Assembly (NCBI GenBank): GCA_039024295.1
Contig: JBCDIQ010000053.1
Span: 1-20,547, forward strand
Origin: JBCDIQ01 sp039024295
Lineage (GTDB): Bacteria > Bacteroidota > Bacteroidia > J057
DNA: 20,547 nucleotides
Direction: 5' to 3'
Shown: one piece after another, positions 14,945-20,547 of the stretch
How the letters are laid out: the number at the start of each line of letters is the position of its first letter
How positions within the stretch are numbered: position 1 is the first letter of the stretch
Position numbers and translations under genes: made by a program
Notes under the pieces: generated by a model
Database searches by the model: none
The model's input: only the letters and a program-made list of their open reading frames with translations
Told to the model about the DNA's origin: nothing

Positions 14945-15634
14945 ATGAATTGGAAAGAATTTTGGAACAAAGCAGCGATAGAAAACTCTGCGCCAATGGC
15001 ACAGGTAGGGAGGATCAAGTCTGGAGAAATCGTGGATCAGGAAACTGTCCAACATATTCTCTCCCACATTCTGCAGCAATTATCCCTGACTCCCACAGAT
15101 ACCTTATTAGATGTGTGTTGTGGAAACGGATTTTTAACCCATCACTTGGCAAAACATTGCAAACAAGTAACTGGGATAGATCTCTCAGTTCAGCAAATAG
15201 AAATTGCTGCTGAAAATTATCACAGATCAAATATTGAGTACATCTGCGGTGATGTTTGTGATATCGTAAAATATGTGAACCAGTCATTCGATAAAATTAA
15301 CCTGTATTTCTCCTGGCAGTATTTCGATACTTTCTCAAAAGGAGAAGAGGCATTCATTCAATTGTGGAAGCTGCTGAAACCTGGAGGAACCATGTTTATT
15401 GGGGATGTGCCGTTAAAAGAAAAACTGAATGTTTTTTATCCTACTCCTGCCCGTCAGGCAACTTATCACCTCAACCTGATCAGGGGAAAAAGTGATATGG
15501 GCAAATTCTGGGCTGTTCAGGAAATGGAGCAACTAGGTAAGGCAGTAGGCGCAGAATTTAGCTACACTTCTCAGCCAGATACCTTACCGTATGCACATTA
15601 CAGGGGGGATTTCCTCTTCAAAAAGCCAATCTGA
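14945..15634 (+). CDS. Class I SAM-dependent methyltransferase
   Basis: A 229-residue protein with a Rossmann methyltransferase core. Motif I is LLDVCCGNGFLTHHLA (D56 to G62), followed by QVTGIDLSVQQIEIA as motif II, IEYICGDVCDI as motif III, and LWKLLKPGGTMFIGDVP as the typical post-core strand. The first 50 residues are helical (MNWKEFWNKA opening) as in many small-molecule methyltransferases of the Methyltransf_25/11 type. The substrate cannot be read from the sequence. It follows tatD by 44 bases on the same strand. Downstream lies the 493-base AT-rich gap; a weak hairpin (15640-15670) may end the transcript. Confidence 0.87.
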   Translation: MNWKEFWNKAAIENSAPMAQVGRIKSGEIVDQETVQHILSHILQQLSLTPTDTLLDVCCGNGFLTHHLAKHCKQVTGIDLSVQQIEIAAENYHRSNIEYICGDVCDIVKYVNQSFDKINLYFSWQYFDTFSKGEEAFIQLWKLLKPGGTMFIGDVPLKEKLNVFYPTPARQATYHLNLIRGKSDMGKFWAVQEMEQLGKAVGAEFSYTSQPDTLPYAHYRGDFLFKKPI

Positions 15635-15639
15635 ATACT

Positions 15640-15670
15640 TTTCTTACAGAAGATAGTTTGAAGTAAGAAA
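15640..15670 (+). terminator. Possible weak terminator hairpin after the methyltransferase gene
   Basis: TTTCTTAC (15640-15647) pairs perfectly with GTAAGAAA (15663-15670) across a 15-base loop, starting 5 bases after the stop codon. The following TTCTTAAAAAATTT is not a clean T-run, so this is a weak call. Confidence 0.35.
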
Positions 15671-16061
15671 TTCTTAAAAAATTTACTCAACTCCTGGATG
15701 AGAATCAATCCCAATGCTGGTTATTCACATTAAAAATGATAAGTATCATAAATAACTGAAAATCAGTATAATAACAAAAAAAGGCTTGTTTTGGTCATTT
15801 TTTTTGTTTTAAGGCAGGCAATAATCTTTATACCTCGAACGTTTCGCATCTAAATATCTGATAATCAGACATTAATGTTCAATATTATTTTTTGGTCTCT
15901 TCGACCGTCCTCATTTAAAATTCTAAATGGACTTACCGTTCACCGATAATTAACAGTCGATCATCGGTAAATTACCCCAGTTTGTGTAAGAATAAGCATG
16001 AAAAGTTTGGCTACAAAAGCTCAAAAAGAAATTTGCTTAAGTACAATGAAGTATTTGTTGG

Positions 16062-16110
16062 AGCCCAATATATAGTTTCACTATGCATTGACTAATGGGA
16101 ATATTGGGCT
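16062..16110. repeat. 10-bp perfect inverted repeat downstream of the repeat-protein gene
   Basis: AGCCCAATAT (16062-16071) and ATATTGGGCT (16101-16110) are exact reverse complements separated by 29 bases. They lie just beyond the stop of the minus-strand 912-codon gene. They could form a transcript-end hairpin, though without a T-run and with a long loop. Confidence 0.5.
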
Positions 16111-16127
16111 AAAGGGTACGAAAAAGG

Positions 16128-18866
16128 TTAGTCTTTGGTTTTGGTAAGTGCCGATAGTTGATCAGCCATCTTTTCTAACAGAGCTCTTTGAGCTTCTAGT
16201 TCGGCACGCATGGTGTTGTTCTCTTCTTTAAGTTGTTTTAGTTCTTGGAGCAATTTTGGTGGGGAAGCTACACCGAAACGATGGTCTTGGTTGGTTCCTT
16301 TTAAAAAAATAAGCTGCTCCCCGCTTAGGGCTTCTACAAGACGAATGGCACGTGCCATATCTACATTAATTTGCAGTCCGTTCCTTTGCGAATAGAAAGC
16401 CCATGCCATTTCCTCGCTTGGGCCGTTGGGTATTCCTGAAAAGTTATGGGGAGAGATTACCGTTTGATTGCCTGCCGCATCAAAAGGGACCAATTCGTTG
16501 CCGGAGCGCAATAATCCAGTTTGATTGGCCACAGCGGTTGCTGCCCCACTTACAATAATATTTCCATTAACATGTAAGCGGCCTTCAGGGGAAGTAGTGC
16601 CTATCCCTAGATTACCCGAACTGTTAAGGACCATTTGTGCACTACCTCCCGCGCCTGGATCTAAAGCGGTATCACTATGGGTACCTCGGCGAAACCAGGC
16701 AAAACTATTGTTTGTTCTAAAATATTGTGTGTTTGTCTGTACACCAATACCATATATACCTGTACCATTAAATAAATTGATCAATTGGCCCCTATCGTTA
16801 TTCCCTAACTGTAAAATACCATCTAGTCGTGCATTACCAGGACTATAAATACCATTTATAAATTGCCCATTTTGATTTAAACGAAGCCAGTCGTCATTCC
16901 CTCGAATGGCCAATTTGTCATTCATATACAGTATGTCGTTCAAGGCAATATTACCCTCAACATCGAGACTTTGGGTTGGTGTATCGGTACCAATGCCCAA
17001 TCGGCCATTAGATCGTAAAGCCATTAGGGCGGTGCCTCCAGCTCCAGGATCGAAAGCAGTATCGCTATGTATTCCTCTTCTAAACCAAGCAAAGTTTCCA
17101 TCGGTTCTGAAATATTGTGTAGCAGATTGCACTCCAATACCATAACGCCCGTTATCATAGCCAAGATTGAGCATCTGCGATCGTGCAGTCCCCAGTCGAG
17201 TTATTCCATCAAATCGTACATTACCAGGAGTGCAAACGCCATTGACAAACTGTTGGTTCTGATTTAAACGTAACCAATCATCATTGGCCCTTAGTGCTAT
17301 TTTGTCGTTCATATAAAGGTAGTCGTTCAAGGCGATATTGCCTTCAACGTCTAGACGTTGGGTAGGAGCAGTAGTACCAAGACCTAGGCGACCACTAGAG
17401 TTTAAGATCATTAGGGCAGTACCTCCTGCACCAGGATCTAAAGCAGCATCACTATGGGTACCCCTTCTAAACCAAGCAAAACTATTGTTTGTTCTAAAGT
17501 ATTGTGTGTTTGTTTGTACGCCAATACCATATACCCCACTACCATTAAATAAATTAATCAATTGCGCTCTAGCGTTATTCCCTAACTGTAAAATACCATC
17601 TAGGCGTGCATTACCAGGACTGTAAATACCATTTGCAAACTGCCTATTTTGATTTAACCGAAGCCAGTCGTCATTCCCTCGAATGGCCAGTTTGTCATTC
17701 ATATAAAGAAAGTCGTTTAGTGCGATATTGCCTTCAACGTCTAATAGTTGTGTAGGGGCTGTTGTGCCTAAACCCAAACGCCCACTACCTCTCAAGGTCA
17801 TTAATGCTGTTCCACCAGTCCCGGGATCTAAAGCTGTATTGCTGTGAATTCCATTCCTAAACCACGTAAAATTACCTCCTGTTCTAAAGTATTGCGTGCT
17901 ATTTTGAATACCGATACCGTATCTACCATCAAAACCTAAAAAGTTGATAATTTGCCTTGGACCAGTTCCCGCCATGATTTGACCATCTACTCTCAGGTTA
18001 TATCGTGTGTACACGCCATTCCCAAACTGCCCACTTTGATTAAGGCGTAACCAATCGTCATTGCCCCTTAAAGCGAGTTTATCGTTCAAATACAGATCGT
18101 TGTTTAGCGCAATATTTCCTTCAACATCTAATCTTTGTCTAGGTGAGGTGGTGCCTAAACCTAAACGCCCATTAGATCTGAGGGCCATTAAGGCTACTCC
18201 CCCAGCACCGGCATCAAAGGCGGTATTGCTATGTGCACCCCTGCGGAACCATGCAAAATGGTCACTTGAACGGTAGTACTGTGTGCCAGCCTGTACACCA
18301 ATGCCAAAAGCTTGATTACTTAAATTGATTCTTTGCCCTCTTGAAGTAAAATTGATATTTCCCGAATTACTCATTAGGATATCATTGTTCCGCATCTCCA
18401 AATCCTGAGTAGCTCTGTGGTTCCCGAGATTATCTCCGAAGGTAGAAAGCGAACTTAAATTGACGCTGTTACCGCCTGTTATTGTTAAGTTCGTATTGGA
18501 AAGCGATAAGGTTTGTCTATCACTATCATCACCCCAGGAATAATTGCCACTGCCATCGGTTTGTAACAGTTGTCCTGCCGTTCCCCCCGTAGGAAGTTCA
18601 ATTTCGTTGTTTGGATCTTGATCGGCTCCTGTAAGTTCCCAGGAGTCTCCATCCCAAAAAAAGATAAGACCGTTGGTCGTATTTACATTGAGGTCGCCAA
18701 GGTCTGCTCCTATGGGATTGGTAGTTCCAGGAGCACTCACTAGGGTACCTCTGAGTACTTCACAGTTACATTGATCTTCTAGTGATACTGTTAATTGGGC
18801 ATGAATACCTTGGAAACATAGGCATATCATTATAAGTCTGCTAATTCGCAGAGGAGCTATTATCAT
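16128..18866 (-). CDS. Secreted tail-fibre-like repeat protein with C-terminal coiled coil
   Basis: A 912-residue exported protein. Signal peptide MIIAPLRISRLIMICLCFQG..AQ is followed by a unique N-terminal part (to about residue 170) with a WDGDSWEL motif and TAGQLLQTDGSGNYSW, common in Bacteroidota tail-fibre-like proteins. Residues about 175-740 are tandem repeats of 128-130 residues (four full, one partial). Each contains YGIGVQ..TQYFRT, FAWFRRG.HS, LDPGAGGTALM, GRLGLGTT.PTQ.LDVEGNIALND and LYMNDKLAIRGNDDWLRLNQ. The LGLGTT-P-LDVEGN part is typical of beta-structured fibre proteins. The C-terminal region has ISPHNFSGIPNGPSEEMAWAFYS and INVDMARAIRLVEALSGEQ, then a coiled coil (about 867-912). 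No peptidase S74 self-cleavage motif, T9SS domain or phage neighbours were found. The likely form is an extended, perhaps trimeric surface fibre (inference). Its function is unknown. Confidence 0.8.
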   Translation of the reverse strand: MIIAPLRISRLIMICLCFQGIHAQLTVSLEDQCNCEVLRGTLVSAPGTTNPIGADLGDLNVNTTNGLIFFWDGDSWELTGADQDPNNEIELPTGGTAGQLLQTDGSGNYSWGDDSDRQTLSLSNTNLTITGGNSVNLSSLSTFGDNLGNHRATQDLEMRNNDILMSNSGNINFTSRGQRINLSNQAFGIGVQAGTQYYRSSDHFAWFRRGAHSNTAFDAGAGGVALMALRSNGRLGLGTTSPRQRLDVEGNIALNNDLYLNDKLALRGNDDWLRLNQSGQFGNGVYTRYNLRVDGQIMAGTGPRQIINFLGFDGRYGIGIQNSTQYFRTGGNFTWFRNGIHSNTALDPGTGGTALMTLRGSGRLGLGTTAPTQLLDVEGNIALNDFLYMNDKLAIRGNDDWLRLNQNRQFANGIYSPGNARLDGILQLGNNARAQLINLFNGSGVYGIGVQTNTQYFRTNNSFAWFRRGTHSDAALDPGAGGTALMILNSSGRLGLGTTAPTQRLDVEGNIALNDYLYMNDKIALRANDDWLRLNQNQQFVNGVCTPGNVRFDGITRLGTARSQMLNLGYDNGRYGIGVQSATQYFRTDGNFAWFRRGIHSDTAFDPGAGGTALMALRSNGRLGIGTDTPTQSLDVEGNIALNDILYMNDKLAIRGNDDWLRLNQNGQFINGIYSPGNARLDGILQLGNNDRGQLINLFNGTGIYGIGVQTNTQYFRTNNSFAWFRRGTHSDTALDPGAGGSAQMVLNSSGNLGIGTTSPEGRLHVNGNIIVSGAATAVANQTGLLRSGNELVPFDAAGNQTVISPHNFSGIPNGPSEEMAWAFYSQRNGLQINVDMARAIRLVEALSGEQLIFLKGTNQDHRFGVASPPKLLQELKQLKEENNTMRAELEAQRALLEKMADQLSALTKTKD
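16593..16793 (-). repeat. Partial repeat unit 5 of the fibre-like protein
   Basis: The unit starts at RGQLINLFNGTG, closely matching unit 3, and runs to NLGIGTTSPEGRLHVNG. There the array gives way to the C-terminal region. Confidence 0.75.
16794..17183 (-). repeat. Repeat unit 4 of the fibre-like protein (390 bases)
   Basis: The unit starts at RSQMLNLGYDNG and has TQYFRTDGNFAWFRRGIHS and GRLGIGTDTPTQ. Its second half matches unit 2 closely. Confidence 0.8.
17184..17570 (-). repeat. Repeat unit 3 of the fibre-like protein (387 bases)
   Basis: The unit starts at RAQLINLFNGSG and has TQYFRTNNSFAWFRRGTHS. Its first half is nearly identical, in DNA too, to the start of partial unit 5. It contains NGVCTPGN, with a cysteine where other units have Tyr. 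Confidence 0.8.
17571..17957 (-). repeat. Repeat unit 2 of the fibre-like protein (387 bases)
   Basis: The unit starts at PRQIINF and has TQYFRTGGNFTWFRNGIHS and LDPGTGGTALM. Its second half (NGIYSPGNARLDGILQLGNN) is nearly identical to that of unit 4. Confidence 0.8.
17958..18341 (-). repeat. Repeat unit 1 of the fibre-like protein (384 bases)
   Basis: The unit is counted from the Arg codon before Q-x-I-N at 18341 to the same point in the next unit. It is the most divergent full unit: it has TQYYRSSDHFAWFRRGAHS and FDAGAGGVALM in place of the commoner TQYFRT and LDPGAGGTALM, and LNNDLYLNDKLALRG. Confidence 0.8.
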
Positions 18867-19335
18867 ACTTGATTTGGGTCTGTTTGGTCACACCACAAAC
18901 AAGGCATCTGTGGTAATGCAAAAATCTCTTTTTTAGGAGTCATGTACTAAAAAATGTTGTCAAGCTTATGAAATAGCGATACGTGATCCAGGAGAATTGT
19001 AGTAAGCTCTTTAGTACTTCAAGGGAAAAAGAATTTTTCAATTACTTACCGGAAAGTTTTTGTCGAGGGCTTTTGAGATTGGTAGTTTTTAGGCGTAACT
19101 ATTGAAGTGTTATGGTAATCCTCTTACTACAAAAGAAGAATTGGTTCAAAGTTTTGGGGGTTTTAAAGAAATTAAGCAGGTTTTTAGGTTAAAAGATTGC
19201 TACTTTTTTGCGGATGTGTTTGAAGTAAATATCAGAATATTAAGGGTTTTTCTAGTAATTCCTTTAATTTTTGAAAGAACGATGGATATAAACGCTCTTT
19301 TTCGTAAATTATGTTAATCGAATAAAACACTACTA
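18867..19335. other. 469-base gap between divergent repeat-protein and TonB-receptor genes
   Basis: It should contain two divergent promoters, but I find no TAnnTTTG box in the right place for either gene. That could mean both use an alternative sigma factor. An 8-bp inverted repeat GTACTAAA (18944-18951) / TTTAGTAC (19010-19017) is present. A short plus-strand frame at 19102-19317 is not considered a gene. Confidence 0.5.
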
Positions 19336-20547
19336 TTGTCACGTTTTTACACATACTTATTGGGAAAAAAATCACTCTCATTTTTCTTATGGGTTTGCTG
19401 CTGTATATCAGGGTGGTCGCAACAAACCGAGCTATCTTTGAATTTGGATGAAGTTTCTCTCAAGGAAGCTCTTGAAGTTGTTGAGGCGCAAACGGACTAT
19501 CGATTCTTCTTTCAAGACGATTGGGTAGCCGATATTAACGTAAGCGTGAAAATGGAAACTACCGATGTAGCACAAATAGTCGCTGCACTTCTGGAAAAAA
19601 CACCGCTCAACTATCATTTTATTGACGAAGAGAAGAGAATTATCCTTTTACAGAATACCATAGTCTACGATGAATTGCCAAGATCTTTCTTAAAGCAATC
19701 AAATACTATTGAAAAGCAAGAAGGTAGTTCGAATATAGATCAAGGCGCACAACCCACTTTTTATGCAGATAGATCAGTAGCGCAGCAGCAAAAACGCCCT
19801 CCAGTATTAATAGGGAAGGCCGTTTCCGGAGCCTCAAGGAGTAACTACACCCTTTCTGGTAAAGTTTTTAATAGGCAGAGTGGGGAGGTGGTACCTGATT
19901 TAACCATAAGGCATCTGCAAACCAATAACGTTGTTATTACAGATGAGGGAGGTAATTATAAGCTAGAACTTAGACAAGGACGGAATATTTTAAAAACACG
20001 GGCCTTAGGAATTCAGGATTCCGAATGGGAAATCTTTATGTTTAATGACGGCACTTTTGATTTTGTTCTAGAAGAAGGTCTGCAACAATTAGAAGAGGTT
20101 GTTGTAGAGGCGGACGCTGTTAGTAACGTCAAAGAATCTGAAACAGGAACTGAACGGATTGATCTAGAGGAGTCTAAAAATATACCACTGGTGCTTGGAG
20201 AACGTGATTTATTGCAAGTAGCTAAAGCGCTTCCGGGAATTTCATCTGCTGGTGAAGGGGCCACTGGTTTAAATGTTCGTGGTGGAAAAACTGATCAAAA
20301 TTTGGTATTGTTAGACGATGCTGTTATTTACAATCCAACACATTTTTATGGCATTTTTCAGGCCTTAAATCCCTTTACAACCGAGTCTGTAGATATCTAT
20401 AAAGGCAGTATTCCTGTAGAATATGGAGGTCGCTTATCTTCGGTGTTGGATATAAAAAGTATAGATGGTAATGTCGAGGAGTTTTCCGGAGAAGGTTCTA
20501 TTGGGCCTGTAACAGGTAACCTGGCTTTGGAGATTCCTGTAAAAAAA
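19336..20547 (+). CDS. TonB-dependent outer membrane receptor with STN and carboxypeptidase-like domains (3' end missing)
   Basis: The first 404 codons of a large outer-membrane transporter. The frame is open from just after a stop at 19315-19317 and has no ATG; TTG at 19336 begins a credible signal peptide (RFYTYLLGKKSLSFFLWVC..GWSQ). Residues about 33-95 are an STN domain (LSLNLDEVSLKEALEVVE, DYRFFFQDDWV, LEKTPLNYHF). A low-complexity linker follows. From about 171 to 250 there is a carboxypeptidase-regulatory-like beta-sandwich (YTLSGKVFNRQSGEVVPDLT, TDEGGNYKLEL), then the TonB-box-like LEEVVVEA. The plug domain runs from about 290 on: KALPGISSAGEGATGLNVRG, DQNLVLLDDAVIYNP, VDIYKGSIPVEYGGRLSSVLD. 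The STN domain suggests signalling to a FecR-type anti-sigma factor, which is not next to it here. The plug resembles the receptors that in Bacteroidota are often followed by a DUF4249 protein rather than SusD (inference). Confidence 0.88.
   Translation, partial: MSRFYTYLLGKKSLSFFLWVCCCISGWSQQTELSLNLDEVSLKEALEVVEAQTDYRFFFQDDWVADINVSVKMETTDVAQIVAALLEKTPLNYHFIDEEKRIILLQNTIVYDELPRSFLKQSNTIEKQEGSSNIDQGAQPTFYADRSVAQQQKRPPVLIGKAVSGASRSNYTLSGKVFNRQSGEVVPDLTIRHLQTNNVVITDEGGNYKLELRQGRNILKTRALGIQDSEWEIFMFNDGTFDFVLEEGLQQLEEVVVEADAVSNVKESETGTERIDLEESKNIPLVLGERDLLQVAKALPGISSAGEGATGLNVRGGKTDQNLVLLDDAVIYNPTHFYGIFQALNPFTTESVDIYKGSIPVEYGGRLSSVLDIKSIDGNVEEFSGEGSIGPVTGNLALEIPVKK

Larger units (their letters stand above)
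15635..16127. other. 493-base AT-rich gap with several short palindromes
   Basis: No credible coding region is seen. It lies between two convergent genes, so no promoter is needed here. It holds three close palindromes (ATGATAAGTATCAT at 15736-15749, ACTGAAAATCAGT at 15755-15767, TCTGATAATCAGA at 15857-15869), a T-rich run near 15801-15815, an imperfect repeat TTACCG...CGGTAA near 15933-15972, and a 10-bp inverted repeat at 16062-16110. Confidence 0.55.

Noticed and set aside
16593..18341. Regular DNA repeats suggesting a CRISPR array
   Set aside because: The period is about 387 bases, the frame stays open throughout, and the repeats encode protein modules; no short repeat-spacer pattern.
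16128..18866. Phage tail fibre as part of a prophage
   Set aside because: It has a signal peptide and no phage structural, integrase or lysis genes beside it; tail-fibre-like repeats also occur in ordinary secreted Bacteroidota proteins.
19102..19317. Plus-strand 71-codon frame starting TTG, upstream of the TonB receptor
   Set aside because: TTG start, AT-rich, no recognisable domain, odd composition with many Phe/Ile/Lys from T-rich DNA; more likely untranslated leader or spacer.

Overview
The window looks like the chromosome of a member of the Bacteroidota, most likely order Cytophagales (inferred from gene content, not from a marker gene). Supporting this are two proteins with type IX secretion (T9SS) C-terminal sorting domains, a TonB-dependent receptor with STN and carboxypeptidase-like N-terminal domains, a DUF4175 protein, weak or absent Shine-Dalgarno sequences, and -7 promoter boxes of the Bacteroidota type (TAnnTTTG) before mnmG, the DUF4175 gene and thiL.

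Layout. The left edge (1-534) holds the end of a Yip1-family membrane protein. After a gap with a REP-like palindrome come two secreted T9SS cargo genes on the plus strand: a GH16 glucanase (757-2364) and a choice-of-anchor B / LVIVD-repeat protein (2433-3818), separated by a clear terminator. From 11557 down to 3822 lies a minus-strand block read in the order DUF4175 protein, RsbW-like ATPase, ybeY, mnmG, SAM methyltransferase. The first three are tightly coupled (overlap, then a 3-base gap) and end in a strong terminator; mnmG has its own promoter candidate. Then come exodeoxyribonuclease III (minus), a secreted DUF2147 protein (plus), thiL (minus) and, divergent from thiL, tatD plus a second methyltransferase (plus). 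This part is ordinary housekeeping: rRNA maturation, tRNA wobble modification, DNA repair and thiamine diphosphate synthesis.

The right end is more accessory in character. A 493-base AT-rich gap with several short palindromes leads to a 912-residue secreted repeat protein on the minus strand (four full units and one partial unit of about 129 residues, plus a C-terminal coiled coil). A 469-base gap then separates it from a divergent TonB-dependent receptor that starts with TTG and runs off the window.

The most interesting signal is a pair of identical 16-base palindromic motifs, TGTTCCACATGGAACA, at 7234-7249 and 7283-7298. They differ by one base from the well-known ParB-binding parS palindrome. 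One forms the hairpin of the ybeY terminator and the other encodes the last residues of YbeY. They are candidate chromosome-partitioning (parS) sites beside mnmG. No CRISPR array, tRNA, rRNA, insertion sequence or phage module was seen.
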